From the NCBI RefSeq assembly GCF_032884065.1, contig NC_088873.1:38055823-38119822 (forward strand): a stretch of 64,000 bases of DNA, in the 5' to 3' direction. Each line of letters starts with the position of its first letter. Position 1 is the first letter of the stretch. The notes below the pieces were generated by a model. The model was given only the letters and a program-made list of their open reading frames with translations, searched no databases and was not told the DNA's origin. A program made the position numbers and the translations under genes. The stretch comes from Artemia franciscana. Its lineage: Eukaryota > Arthropoda > Branchiopoda > Anostraca > Artemiidae. Shown here one piece after another: positions 1 through 11,102 of this stretch.

Positions 1-44
1 GTTGAATTTCCTTTGACCCTTGAATATAGATGTTACATAATTTA

Positions 45-395
45 CAACCCTTGAATCTCACAATCACCCAATTCGACAGTGGGGTCCAAAAGTTTTTATC
101 TGGGTGACCGCTCATTTGACAGGTCATCACTACAGGGACAGATGGACCAACCTTGAAGTCTGGGTGACCTCTCTACGGGTTGATGACCCAGTCTAGGTGA
201 CCTCTCTTTGGGTTGATGACCCAGTCTGGGTGACCTTTATATGGACTGATGACCTAGCATGTATAGAGAGATTACCCAGATTTCAAAGTTGGGCCATAAG
301 TCTTGGAATGATGACGTGTCAAATGAGTGGTCACCCAGGAGAGCTTGTGGACCCCACTACAATTTGATTGATCACTAGATTCAAAATTCAACAAG
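45..395. repeat. Inverted-repeat (MITE-like) element with internal tandem units
   Basis: The two ends are imperfect inverted repeats of roughly 80 bp. The left end reads GTGGGGTCCA then CTGGGTGACCGCTCATTTGAC; the right end, reverse-complemented, reads the same with a few changes (GTGGGGTCCA, CTGGGTGACCACTCATTTGAC). Between them a unit of about 45 bp (GGTGACCTCTCT...GGTTGATGACCCAGTCT) is repeated about three times at 130-250. No coding potential is visible, so this is most simply a non-autonomous DNA element or fold-back repeat. No target-site duplication could be fixed by eye. Confidence 0.55.
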
Positions 396-1203
396 AATTC
401 AATGCTTGAATGTGATGATGAGCTTTGATCTTCATTGTCATTATAAAATAGTCATGGACCCATTTAGAGCCCACTGCCTGGGTCTCCATTTTGTCTAAGT
501 CAGGGGTGAGCATGGGTCTGAGTAGGCAGAAGAATCCAGCCTTAAGTCAAATAACCTTGAAATTGACATAAAATGCTGATGAAAACAAACTAAATCATAG
601 ATTACAAGAAGCAAATTCAAAATGACCTAGGACAAAAGTAGAACTGCAAGGTATTCGTTTGTAACATTTTGAGTGTTCCATGCTTGGGGGTTATGAAGTC
701 CATCTCGATCTATTTCAAACACAATTTCAAGAAAAAAGTATTTGGAGTCTTTCCTTTATCCATGTTTTGTAGATGAAACATTTCTATTAAATAATTTATA
801 ACTAGTAATCTGCTGCAGTACATATTTCCATGTGATTCATATTACTTATTTTCTTTTTCTTCTTTAGTGAATCCTAGGGTAAACTTTTCCTTAAATCCGT
901 TCCTTTTCTTTCCTCGAAAGTTTTGTAAAAGAATGAACTTGAACTTGAAAAAAAAATCTTAAAAACAAAATAAGAAATATTATTTTTGGAGTAGAAAAAA
1001 GCCCAAAACAAGCCAAATTAAAAAATAATAAGCCCCGTTTTCCGCCCCAAGCCCGCAAAAAAAAACGCCCGCCCCAGCCCAGAGAGATAAGCCACCCGGG
1101 CTTGAAACAAGCCAATCTGGCAACAGTACTGCTAAATGCGAACTGATTAGATGATCATACTTCAACAAGCAGCAGAATATTCTTTGGACTTGACTTCCGG
1201 TTT
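396..1203. other. Non-coding sequence, no gene seen
   Basis: AT-rich sequence with short open frames on the minus strand rich in Gly/Trp/Phe. These come from A-runs and GCCC-rich sequence and look like chance. No splice-site pair, domain or repeat edge was recognised. Confidence 0.6.
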
Positions 1204-1432
1204 TTCCTGACCAATTTTAAACTTACAGTCGTAAGCCCTTGGGCCAAGTTGACTAAGTAAGGTATAAGGAAGCTATTTAATGATTGGTTCCTTTGAAACT
1301 GGTCCCTCCTCTTATAGCATGGGCTCCAAAAAGGGCCGAATCTTTCCAATTTGCCTTAAACTTACGAGAAACTTTTGGCTAAGGGGTCCTAATGCAAAAG
1401 GGAATAGATATTTATATCCCCTCAAAATGCAG
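1204..1432. repeat. 230-bp repeat shared by three duplication edges, copy 1
   Basis: A segment of about 230 bp (GACCAATTTTAAAC...CTCAAAATGCAGCCC) occurs here, at about 33,848-34,078 and at about 56,995-57,220. It marks the left edge of block X', the right edge of block Y and the Y'/X join, so it sits exactly at three rearrangement boundaries. This suggests an interspersed repeat used as a recombination substrate, or simply the point where two assembled haplotypes separate. Confidence 0.7.
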
Positions 1433-2839
1433 CCCAAAAAAGTGTCAAAAACTTTTTTTTCTCATCTATTTCTAACAGAAAGGACTATTTTAGAAACTTA
1501 AAAGGGGGACTGTTCTATTAAAAGTTGAAAGTTCTTCTATCCTTTTCAAAGGCCGAAAGCTACTAAAGCGTATTACACCTCCATCTCGCTTCCTTTTCTG
1601 AAATCTGGCCTTCCTCTAATGCGTTTGATATCGAATGAGATTTTGAGATATCTGTCTCATTCGAAAATCTCCAAATGTCTGTTAAGTTTGTCTTTGGAGT
1701 TGAAGCCAGTCCCATAACCGCAATGTCAAACTTTATCTTACTCTGAAATGATAACACAAAAAAAGTATTAAAATAGATTGGTATTGCAAAAACAAATACT
1801 ATGAGACATTCTACAACACGTATTTGGCCTACATTTTGGAATATTGGTAAAATATTCCATAATCTCTTCCTTTCTTTTTTTTTTATTCGTCGTATTTCCT
1901 CTGTGCCTGCTTAATTTTTGAATATGGGATAATTTTCAGTGGGGTTGATAAGCCTAGCACCGTTGTATTGATCCAGTTTTTAAGAAATGGTTAATCCGGG
2001 TGGATTTGATCTCCTAATCTAGACTGTCTTTTGTTTCTTTTTGTTTTATTGCAAAAAACCTAGATTAAAGCTCAAATTTAGCTATTAACAGCAAGCCTGG
2101 TGATTTCGCCTCAACTGCCATTTCATATTTAGATGTTAGTTGGGAATTTGTCAAACTGTAAGCTCCCCCAACTCAAATCAGTCTACAGTGATAAATACCT
2201 ATATTGATGTTCCTTTTTGATAATAATACAAATAAAATGGAAAAATAAATGTCGCTCAGTAACTTCTGAAGAGAACCAACAGAAAATGAGCTAGGTTGTT
2301 TGTTGTACAACTGCGTACGCTCCTTCTCCGCACCAACCTGTTTCAAGCTTCACTCTTTACTCCCTTCTTTAACTTTCTTTTCTACTGTTTATTATGACCT
2401 CTTCTCGACCCATTCGTAGATGTCCTCCCTTTTATTTGGTCCGTAGATGGATGCCCGAAAAGCCCGATTCTATCATACACCTATCATAACTCATCGGTAA
2501 TAAGGGGATCGAACCACATTTTCACTGCCTATCATTTGATATATGGTTATTCAAAAAAGCATCTGAACTTTTCCTTAGACAATTCCAAAAAAAAGGCAAA
2601 AAACGATTGCTGAGGGTGGGTGTTAGAGGGTTTTTAACTGCTTTGGAAGACCAGTTTACGAGTCTGAAATTAATTTAGTTTTTATGAGAAATAGTGTTTT
2701 ATTTTCGTTTTTACGACCAGTTTATGAGTTGCAGAAATATTTTGGAGGTTGGGGGGGGGTCAAAGTCTAAAATATCACCCTACATTCGGAGGTAACTGCC
2801 CTCAAGATCCCTTTGTGAACTTCAAGCATCTGAACTTTT

Positions 2840-3178
2840 CCTTAGACAATTCCTGTGGAAAGTAACTAGAAGGTCTTCCTCGCCCTTTTGAATTGCCCAT
2901 GTTTCAAGCTAAACTTGACAACTGCATTTTTGCTTCTTCCAGCATCCCAGTTATACTTTAGAAATTATCTTCCTGTTCTTGCAAACTTTTCAACTGTAAA
3001 AGATACTGTTCTCCTTGGCTTCTCCTTTTTACACCTTTTCTGCATCCACTGTTTTTGCTAATAATGCTACCTAGATAAGTGAAACTGCCCATTCCTTGGT
3101 CGTCTCCTGGCTCTTTTCATCACCTCTTCATCCACATTTAGTCCTAGTTTCATGACTTGGTCTTCTTAACATTAGCTT
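2840..3178 (-). pseudogene. Non-LTR retrotransposon fragment (RT C-terminal region), decayed
   Basis: Read on the minus strand with stops and frameshifts, the region gives recognisable pieces of the sequence that follows the RT palm in many arthropod LINEs: NVKKTKS, FTYLGSIISKNSGC and, further on, EEDLLVTFHRNCLR. The same motif order appears in the fragments at 34.4 kb and 51.5 kb. A parallel copy lies at about 58,590-58,975 within block X. No intact frame remains. Confidence 0.65.
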
Positions 3179-3184
3179 TAGATT

Positions 3185-4025
3185 TCAAAGTTTCAAAAAG
3201 TTCGTGGTAACGAACTGTAGGAAGGAGCGATCCGGCTCAATAGTAACCAAAACTCTAAAAAATTGAATTTTGATATCAATAGCTACATCAAAAGAATCGC
3301 ATTTTAATGCTGATTTTAAATATATAACTTAGTCTAGTTTAGTCTTACCCATCAAAAGTTACGAGCCTGAGAAAATTGGCCTTATTTAGGAAAATAGGGG
3401 AAAACACCTCCTAGAAGTCGTACGATCTAAACGAAAATGACACCATTAGATTCAGCGTATCAGAGAACCCTACTGTAGAAGTTTCAAGCTCCTATCTACA
3501 AAAATGTGGAATTTTGTATTTTTTGCCACAAGACAAATCACGGGTGCGTGTTTATTTATTTATTTGTTTGTTTTTTTTTTGTTTTTTTTCCTCAGGGGTC
3601 ATCGTATCGACCAAGTGGTCCTAGAATGTCGCACGAGGTCTCATTCTAACGGAAATGAAAAGTTCTAGTGCCCTTTTAAAGTGATCAAAAAAATTGGAGG
3701 GCATCTAGGCCCCCTCCCACGCTCATTTTTTTCCCAAGGTCAACGGATCAAAATTCTGAGATAGCCATTTTGTTCAGCATAGTCGAAAACCATAATAACT
3801 ATGTCTTTGTGGATGACTTACTCCCCTACAGTCCCTGGGGGAGGGGCTGCAAGTTACAAACTTCGACCAGTGTTTACATATAATAATGGTTATTGGGAAG
3901 TGTACAGACGTTTTCAGGGGGATTTTTTGGGTTTTGGGGGTAGAGTTGGGGGAGGGGGCTATGTGGGAGGATCTTTCCTTGGAGAAATAAGTCATGGGGG
4001 AAGAAAAATTTAATGAAAAGGGCGC
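3185..4025 (+). repeat. Interspersed repeat family R1, copy a
   Basis: The unit begins TTTCAAAAAGTTCGTGGTAACG, an 8-9 bp hairpin-like start (GTTCGTGG..CGAAC), and runs through GAGCCTGAGAAAAT, AGGGGTCATCGTATCGACC and CCCTGGGGGAGGGGCTGCAAG to GGGCGCAGGA. The same order of landmarks is seen at 4,372-5,210, 8,490-8,020 (reverse), 19,230-19,860, 58,975-59,785 and 60,120-60,950. Open frames in it are chance products of GGGG-rich sequence. It is probably a non-autonomous transposon common in this genome. Confidence 0.7.
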
Positions 4026-4371
4026 AGGACGAATCTGGTCACGTTAGAAAAAAACGTCAAATTCAGAGCTTAATATACAATGCTGGGTGTTTGGAGCCTC
4101 TCTATTATGGAGTATAATTTGAAAATAACACAACTATACGAGCGATAAAACATACATACCACAACCATAACTCACCTAACGAAAGAACTGCTAAGAGATA
4201 ACACAACTGTAAAGCGAAAACAGGTGAAAACTAACGGGAAAATAAACGAACTAAGAGGTGGAAGGGGCCCAGAGAAAAAAAATACAATCCTTTTCCACTT
4301 TTGAGCCTAACTTCCGCAAAGGAGTAATAATGTCAGAAGCCCCGAAATACCGAATTATTTTCTTTTCAAAC

Positions 4372-5210
4372 AGTTCGTGGGAACGAACTGTAGTAAGGCG
4401 CGACCCGGCTCAACAGTAGACGAAACTCTAAAAAACGGAATTTTGATGCTAAAATATATATCAAAAGAATTAAAGTTTCATGCTGATTTTAAATATGTAC
4501 GTTTCATCAAATTTAGTCTTTGTCATCAAAAGTTATGAGCCTGAGAAAATTTGCCTTATTTTAGAAATAGGGGGAAACACCCCCTAAAAGTCACAGAATC
4601 TTAACGGAAATCACACAATGGCATTCGGCGTATCAGTGAACCCTGTAGTAAAATTTACAAGCCCCAATGCTTTCTACAAACATGGGGAATTTCGTATTTT
4701 TTGCCAGAAGACAAATCACGGGTGCGTGTTTATTTGTTTGTTTTTTTGTTTTTTTTTCCCAGGGGTCATCGTATCGACCAAGTGGTCCTAGAATGTCACA
4801 AGAGGGCTCATTCTGACGGAAATGAAAAGTTCTAGTGCCCTTTCTAAGTGACCAAAAAATTGGAGGGCACCTAGGCCCCCTCCCACGCTCATTTTTCTCC
4901 AAAGTCAACAGATCAAAATTTTGAGATAGCCATTTTATTCCGCATAGTCAAAAACCATAATAACTATGTCTTTGGGAATGACTTAATCCCCCAATTCCCG
5001 GGGGGAGGGACTGCAAGTTACAAACTTCGACCAGTGTTTACATATAATAATGGTTATTGGGAAGTTTAAAGTCGGTTTCAGGGGATTTTTTTGGGTTTTA
5101 AGGGTGGGGTTGAGGGGAGGGGGCTATGCGGGAGGATCTTTCCATGAAGAAATATGGCATGGGGGAACAGAAATTCAAAGAAAAGGGCGCAGGATTTTCT
5201 GAAATTACTA
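4372..5210 (+). repeat. Interspersed repeat family R1, copy b
   Basis: Second tandemly placed copy of the unit at 3,185-4,025, starting TTTCAAACAGTTCGTGGG and ending at GGGCGCAGGATTTTC. It is followed directly by the palindromic segments at 5,220-6,115, suggesting that R1 and the palindromic part belong to one composite element. Confidence 0.65.
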
Positions 5211-5324
5211 TAAAAAAACAATGAAAAAATAAACATGGAAAAGTTTTTTTTTCAACTGAAAGTAAAGAGTAGCATTGAAACTTAAAACGAACAGAAATTA
5301 TTACGCATATGACGGGTTCTAAAA

Positions 5325-5400
5325 ATAATTTAGCATAAAGAGCGAGGTATTTAGGAGGAGATAAATACCTCGCTATTTATGCTATAGTATTTTTAGTAAT
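5325..5400. repeat. Short palindrome with GAGCGAGGTATTTA arms
   Basis: TAGCATAAAGAGCGAGGTATTTA is followed after a GGAGGA loop by its near reverse complement, TAAATACCTCGCTATTTATGCTA. A copy is at about 61,080-61,140, and a reversed version lies at about 7,835-7,895. It can fold into a hairpin with arms of more than 20 bp. Confidence 0.7.
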
Positions 5401-5817
5401 TTCAACTATTTATTCTACGGCCTTTCTGATTCAGGGGTCATTCTTAAAGAATTGGGACAAAATTTACGATTTAGTGTAAAGAACGAGGTATTAACGAGGG
5501 TACAAACCCTCTCATATACATAATAAAAATTAAAGAATATAAAAGTTTGTTACGTAAGATAATTCTTAAGTTACATATTTTTTTTTACTAATAGAAAAAT
5601 TCGTTAAAAATTTAAAATTTAAAGTTGCCTTTTTATGTAACCGAAAAATTGCATGGCAACTAGGCCTCCTTTCCCATCCATTTTTCTCAAAATCGTCTGA
5701 TCAAAACTAAGAGAAAGCCATTTAGCCAAAAAAGGAATTAATATGCAAATTTCATTTTAATAATTTATGTGTGGAAAGCCAAAATCAAACATGCATTAAT
5801 TCAAAAACGTTCAGAAA

Positions 5818-6115
5818 TTACATAAAAAAAACTAGTTTTTTTTTAACTGAAAGTAAAGAGCGACATTAAAACTTAAAACGAACAGAAATTACTCCATATA
5901 TGAAATGGGTTGTCCCCTCCGCAATCTCTCGCTCTTTACGCCAAAGTTTGACTCTTTGCCACAATTCTGCTTTTTAATACAGTTAAAAGCTTTAGCGTAA
6001 AGAGCGAGGGATTGCGGAGGGGACAACCCATTTCATATACGGAGTAATTTCTGTTCGTTTTAAGTTTTAATGTCGCTCCTTACTTTCAGTTAAAAAAACT
6101 AGTTTTTTTATGTAA
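5818..6115. repeat. Fold-back MITE with ~130-bp terminal inverted repeats
   Basis: The left end TTACATAAAAAAAACTAG and the right end CTAGTTTTTTTATGTAA are inverted copies. The arms continue inward through ACTGAAAGTAAAGAGCGACATT, CTTAAAACGAACAGAAATT, ATATGAAATGGGTTGTCCCC and TCTTTACGC, leaving a spacer of about 45 bp. A full second copy lies at 61,530-61,832 and partial ones at 7,210-7,400, 9,395-9,635 and 19,905-20,215. No ORF is present, so it would need a transposase from elsewhere. Confidence 0.8.
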
Positions 6116-7199
6116 TTTTACAGCTAGAGTTCATAGCCTTCTATGACTGCCAGTTAAGTAATATCATCCCTGAAGTCACAGAAGAAATTCTTCTTTGACT
6201 AATTTGACTAATTCTTCAAGAAATTCTTTTTTTACTAATTAATCAAAGAAATTAGTCAAGGCAGTGGTGTTGCACTGATATAGAGCGATAAGGTCCCCAT
6301 GTATTTTTTATTCCTTAGCCACTGCGTTTGAAAACGCTGGGCGTAGGAACTCGGAAAAGGCTCACCACCCTTTTCCCGCGCCATTTTGTCCCCGGGTGCC
6401 CTTGTAACTCACCTTGGTATGGGATAAAATTTAAAAACAAGCATTTTCTTCGTTAATTGTCGGAAAGCCATTTAAATATGTCTCTGGGGATAACATACTC
6501 CACCAACATCACGAGCAAGAACCCTTAGAATGAAATACTAGTTGTTCATTGATAGATCTTAGTAGAAAAAGGTAGGTATGTTTGGTCTTAGCTAATGGAC
6601 TATTTTAAAGCTTTCAGGGACTGTTCCCTGTGCCAAAGGGATGAAGTGTGCCCAAAAATAACTTGAAAATCTGTTCTCATTTGATTGGTTGAAATTTTAC
6701 ATCCATAAGTCATGGATGAAGGAGACTGAAAGACAAAAAAAAATTATTTAATGGGTATGGACCACCAGAAAATGGGTTAGACCGCTTTTTCTTTTTTCTT
6801 GGTCTTTAAATTAGTTGTCTTTTCAGGAGTGTTGCGAGCCAAGCTCTTTTTTTGCACGGAAAATAAAAATTGTAAAATATAAACTTAGCTTTCAGGCTAT
6901 TTTATTTTTTTATTTGGGTTATCCAATTGTTCTCTTGCTATACTTATTATTCGTATACTAAACTCATATATTTTATGATAAATCCGAACATGTGAGCATT
7001 GAGAATCATTTTTTTTTTTGCGCCGAAAATAGAGTTTGGGCAGCTTAAACTTAAGTTAAGGCTATGTTTTGTTGCTTTTTAGATATGAATCATCCTTACA
7101 AAGGTGTAAAATTTAAAAATAAAATGCCACCTCTTTGTTTTTTTCGAAAGAACCAAAATTTTTAAGTCTTGCTGTTATGCAAAGATTTTTTTTAGTTAT

Positions 7200-8490
7200 T
7201 TTTAGTTTTTTTTAGTTAAACTTTACGCTAAAGTTTGACTCTTTGCCACAATTCTACTTTTCAAAACAATTAAAAACTTTAGCGTAAAGAGAGAGGGATT
7301 GCGGAGGGGACAACCCATTTCATATAAGGAGTAATTCTGTTCGTTTTAAGTTTTAATATCGCTCCTTACTTTCTGTTGAAAAAACTATTTTTTTTTATTT
7401 AATTTCTGAACGTTTTTGGATTAATACATTTTTGATTTTGGCTCTCCACGCATAAATTATTAAAATGAAATTTGCATATTAATTCCTTTTTTGGCTAAAT
7501 GGCTTTCTCATAGTTTTGATCAGACGATTTTGACACATAAGGGGTAGGAAAGGAGGCCTAGGTGCCCTCCAGTTTTCTGGTTACTTAAAAAGGCAACTAA
7601 AACTTTTAATTTTTAACGAACGTTCTTATTAGTAAAAAATATACGTAACTTAAGAAATAACCTACGTAACAAACTTTTATATTCTTATATTTCTTATTAT
7701 GTATATGAGGGGGTTTGTCCCCTCGTTAATGCCTCACTCTTTGCACTAAATTTTAATTTTTGTCCCAATTCTTTAAGAATGACCCCTGAATCAGAAAGAC
7801 CGTAGAATAAATAGTTGAAACTACTAAAAATACTTTAGCATAAAGAGCAAGGTATTTATCTCCTCCTACATACCCCGCTCTTTATGCTAAAGTATTTTTA
7901 GAACCCCTCATATGCGTAATAATCTCTGTTCGTTTTAAGTTTTAATATTACTCCTTACTTTCAGTTGAAAAAACTTTTTCATGCTTATTTTTTCATTGTT
8001 TCTTTTTTATAGAAATGCTAGAAAATCCCGCGCCCTTTTCATTGAATTTTTCTTCCCCCATGACATATTCCTCCAAGGAAAGATCCTTCCACATAGCCCC
8101 CTCCCCTAAACCCCACCCCGTCTGTACACTTCCCAATAACCATTACTGTATGTAAACACTTGACAAAGTTTGTAACTTGCAGCCCCTCCCCCAGGGACTG
8201 TGGGGGAGTGAGTCATACCAAAGACATAGTTATCTCGGTTTTCGACTATGATTTTCAGCAAGATTGCATAAATTTTAGGGGGTCTTTCACCCATTCTTCA
8301 AAAATCAGGCAAATTTTCACAGGCTCGCAACCTTTGATAGATATAAGTAAACTTAATAAAACTTATACATTTAAAATCAGCATGGAAAGCCAATTCTTTT
8401 GATATATCTGTTGGTATCAAATTCTGTTTTTAAGAGTTTTGGTGACTATTGAGCCGGATCGCTCCTTACTTACATTTTGCTACCACGATC
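7200..8490 (-). repeat. R1 plus fold-back element in reverse orientation
   Basis: This stretch reads as the reverse complement of the 3,190-6,110 landmarks: the TGTCCCC/TTTACGC palindrome arm first, then CTCCACGCATAAATTATT, the GAGGTATTTA palindrome, TTCCCCCATGACATATTCC, and finally GAGCCGGATCGCTCCTTAC at 8,452-8,470. It begins just where block X' stops, so it was either inserted there or marks the break. Confidence 0.7.
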
Positions 8491-9265
8491 TGTTTGATAT
8501 TATCTGGATGTAACCGGTGACATTTGTTCACTAACAGATAGAGTAGTTTTTTGGTAGATATATGCCTCTAGTAATTTTTGGGGTATGTAAAATTACGGCT
8601 TTCAACAAGAATTGGACGACCCAAGGCTCGCTAGCAAACAAACAATTCTACATTTGGAAAGATCCTATTGTATTAAATAATGACAACATGAAGAATTAAC
8701 ATAATTTTAAAGTAATGTTTAATATGTGCCTTTTCTAAGATCCCAAATTCAGGATTAAAATCCAAATATTCTGGGGAAAATCCCAAAGTTTGACAGATCT
8801 AAGAAGAGTAAGGATGGTGATTTAAAATACATACGAAATTCACCTAATTTTAAATCAAACGAAAGGCCTCAAACAAGTTTGCTTCAAGCCTGCTAGCTGC
8901 CCAGCTTTTGCTTTGTTGCAAGCTTAAATCAAGTCTTGAAACAGCTTGCAAAACAAGCCAGAAGCAAAGAATCCCCTGCAATTAGAAAGAAACAAAACAA
9001 GGTTTTCCTTGAATCCTTATTTGGTAGCCCAGAAATAAGATTAAGTAGCAGAGATAGAAATAATAGATTTATGGTGGCAGTTTTTCAGATTTATGGTGGA
9101 CAGAAATCGGAATCGATCGAGTGCCGCGTCAGTGAATCCCTTTTCTATCCCCAAATTTTAATTTTCCTTAAAAAGCCACTTCAAACTGGGGCATTGATAA
9201 CTAAAATGGATTTGCCGCTTCATTACGCTTAGGAAAATATGATTTCGAATCATTTTCTTGTCTAT
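8491..9265. other. Non-coding sequence, no gene seen
   Basis: An open frame at 8,936-9,232 (98 codons) has no recognisable domain, no TATA/Inr pattern and no splice-site support. I regard it as a chance frame. The sequence between repeats is otherwise featureless. Confidence 0.5.
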
Positions 9266-9640
9266 AAGATTTTTCAAACAGTCCGTAGCAACAAACCGTA
9301 AGTAAGGAGCAACCCGCTCAATAGTAACCAAAACTCTAAAAACGGAATTTTGATCCCAATACATATATCAAAAGACTCAAATTATTATACTGACTTCGCT
9401 CTTTACGCTAAAGTTTGAATTTTGTCCGAATTCTTTAAGAATGACTTCTGAAACACTATGCTCGTTTAATTGGAACAACAAGAAGCGTCTTTCAAAACTA
9501 CTAAAAAACTTTAGCGTAAAGAGCGAGGTGTTGACGACGAGCCAATCCCTTGCATTTACGTAATTTAAGTTTTCTGTTCGTTTTAAGTTTTAATGTTGTT
9601 CCGTACTTTCAGTTAAAAAAATAATTTTTTTTAAATTATA
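9266..9640 (+). repeat. Truncated R1/fold-back element copy
   Basis: It starts TTTTTCAAACAGTCCGTAGCAAC, like R1, but jumps after about 130 bp to the palindromic half (CTCTTTACGCTAAAGTTTG...ACTTTAGCGTAAAGAGCGAGG) and ends ACTTTCAGTTAAAAAAAT. The loss of the central R1 part shows that internally deleted derivatives of the family exist. Confidence 0.6.
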
Positions 9641-9809
9641 TAAAGGTCAAAACTGTTTATTGCTAGTGAAGATAACTAGTTTTTAAGATTGACTAGTGAA
9701 GATAACTAGTAAATAACGCATTATACCCACTTTACTTTTTACTTAGACAGCGCTATTCTGCTATGATTAGTAGATGACATCATTACAATACTAGGATGTG
9801 ACTTTAATT

Positions 9810-9937
9810 TGACGTCATTATGGTTATTTACTTGCATGCAGTCTTTTATATTTGAAAATGACGTCAGTGTGACAATCATGACGTCAAATTTACCATATAA
9901 ATTTGATTTCTTAGTCTGTGGTCGTCATTAATTCAGT
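9810..9937 (+). promoter_or_regulatory. Promoter with three perfect CRE octamers, TATA box and TCAGT initiator
   Basis: TGACGTCA occurs exactly at 9,810-9,817, 9,859-9,866 and 9,879-9,886. A TATAAA lies at 9,896-9,901 and an arthropod-type initiator TCAGT at 9,933-9,937, ahead of the ATG at 9,970. The octamer is the cAMP-response/ATF-CREB binding palindrome. Three copies in 77 bp are far beyond chance. TATA-to-initiator spacing is a little long, so the exact start is a guess. Confidence 0.6.
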
Positions 9938-9969
9938 AAATCTTACGCAGTGATTCTATAAAGTATATA

Positions 9970-10470
9970 ATGAATACCTTATATAAATGTCTTTTCATTG
10001 GAATTCCAGCCTCCTGTGCTGTAGTATCAGTTGCCATAAGAAAATGCTGTAGGTGGGCCATAAAAAATATTTACAAGCTGAAACGGAGAAATGCTCGAGA
10101 CAATATAATTAAGTGCTCAAGTCTCTTAAGAAGTGCTAAAAAGCTGACAAGGAAAGAGTGTAAAGAGAAACCCAAAAAGGCCACAGAGAAGGAAGAAAAA
10201 CAAATTTCTCGAAGTGGTAAGAAGAGAAGCCAAATGGTAGACAAGCTTTTAGAAGCTTTTAAGACCGAGCTTAGCAAGGTTGATAAATTTCAGAAAGCTT
10301 TAGAGAAAGGAGAATACAGGGATGAAGAGTTGCTCCTTATTGCAAAAATAAGGAAGACTACCGAATACCAAGCGGATTACAAAGCTATTGTAAATGGAGA
10401 AGACCTAATAGAAGTAATTCAAGCTTTTCTCAGAATAATGGAAACATTTAAAGCTCACATAGATTTCTAA
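9970..10470 (+). CDS. Unknown lysine-rich protein with N-terminal hydrophobic segment
   Basis: A 166-codon frame with an ATG right behind a good promoter (CRE triplet, TATA, TCAGT). Residues 8-24 (FIGIPASCAVVSVA region) are hydrophobic and could be a signal anchor, followed by a basic patch (RKCCRWAIKN, KLKRR). Residues 45-125 are very rich in Lys and Glu and should form a helix or coiled coil. The last part contains GEDLIEVIQAFLR. The same frame stays open beyond the TAA, apart from one TGA, to 10,722, where a second GED...EIEAYLR motif appears, so the protein may be a truncated form of a 250-codon ancestor. No family was recognised. Lack of introns and mobile-element surroundings suggest that it belongs to an element rather than to host housekeeping. 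Confidence 0.5.
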   Translation: MNTLYKCLFIGIPASCAVVSVAIRKCCRWAIKNIYKLKRRNARDNIIKCSSLLRSAKKLTRKECKEKPKKATEKEEKQISRSGKKRSQMVDKLLEAFKTELSKVDKFQKALEKGEYRDEELLLIAKIRKTTEYQADYKAIVNGEDLIEVIQAFLRIMETFKAHIDF

Positions 10471-10473
10471 GCT

Positions 10474-10722
10474 ATGGAAAAAGGAGAAGACATTAAAAAA
10501 GAAATAGAAGCTTATCTTAGAACCCAAGCAGATGCTCGAGTTTCCAAAATAGAAAAAAAAACATCACAAAAGAGGACAAAATCTTGATGGAACAATAAGA
10601 ACTTCTCAAGTAAAAAAAAGGACGAAGAAGAAAACAAGGACAATGATTTAGTTTATTTTACAGATTTTGCTTATTCACACCAGCGAACGCATAAAAGAGC
10701 GTATGAAATTAAAAAGAAATGA
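10474..10722 (+). pseudogene. In-frame continuation of the lysine-rich ORF after a stop
   Basis: Counting from the ATG at 9,970, codon 167 is TAA (10,468), then Ala, then MEKGEDIKKEIEAYLR. A TGA follows at 10,585, then the frame is open again (WNNKNFSSKKKDEEENK..., ending RAYEIKKK) to TGA at 10,720. Only two stops in 250 codons of AT-rich DNA, with the same Lys/Glu bias on both sides, argue for one ancestral reading frame. GEDIKKEIEAYLR repeats the GEDLIEVIQAFLR motif just before the first stop, which suggests an internal repeat. Confidence 0.45.
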
Positions 10723-10788
10723 GAGGGTGAATGGTTTTGTTGTAAAAAACCAATCAATGGTATGGAGCTAACCCACCATAAGATTTTT

Positions 10789-11073
10789 TTAAATTGTCTT
10801 ATTAGAGTTTAATTTAATTAAATTATTTATACAAATTTTTACTTTTTCTTTTATGAAGTTAATGAAACCAACCATTGTATATATAGATTGGTCTGCTGTC
10901 ATTTTTTCTTTACCGTATTCACATTTTTTCTGATATTTTGATAAATGTGTACTCACTGATCGATATAAAAGTTGTTCGCAAATTTTCATCAGACATTCAA
11001 AATGCTTAGTCCTAAGAACCCCGGCTTTGAATCCACAATACATATTTCTGTTTTTAAGAAACCAACAAAACAC
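10789..11073 (-). CDS. Hypothetical ORF, possibly a degraded gene
   Basis: A 94-codon minus-strand frame rich in Cys and Lys (MFCWFLKNRNMYCGF...). Upstream on the same strand, at about 11,103-11,275, another frame of about 57 codons is open and reads like protein (EFFLLEYKVDGEMCEQVM, then CGAHMGSR). The two could be pieces of one broken gene. I recognise no family and cannot rule out chance. Confidence 0.25.
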   Translation of the reverse strand: MFCWFLKNRNMYCGFKAGVLRTKHFECLMKICEQLLYRSVSTHLSKYQKKCEYGKEKMTADQSIYTMVGFINFIKEKVKICINNLIKLNSNKTI

Positions 11074-11102
11074 ACCAGTTTCTTTCAGTGCAGTTGAGAC
11101 TA

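Larger units (their letters stand above)
1204..7195 (+). repeat. Duplicated block X' (direct copy of 57.0-62.85 kb)
   Basis: From the GACCAATTTTAAACTTACAG motif onward this block runs nearly base for base parallel to 56,995-62,850, with scattered substitutions and small indels. The main interruption is around 6,175-6,430, where sequence here (ATTCTTCTTTGACTAATT...) replaces a different stretch at 61,880-62,075. The match ends at about 7,195, just before the place where the other copy has the polypyrimidine tract and acceptor of a Nup160 exon at 62,858. X' is therefore a copy of an intron without its exon. Either a segmental duplication or an unmerged haplotype could produce this. Confidence 0.85.

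Noticed and set aside
3801-4013. Gly-rich frame repeated at 59,558-59,770
   Set aside because: It is part of the R1 repeat; conservation reflects the duplicated block, and the glycines come from GGGG runs.
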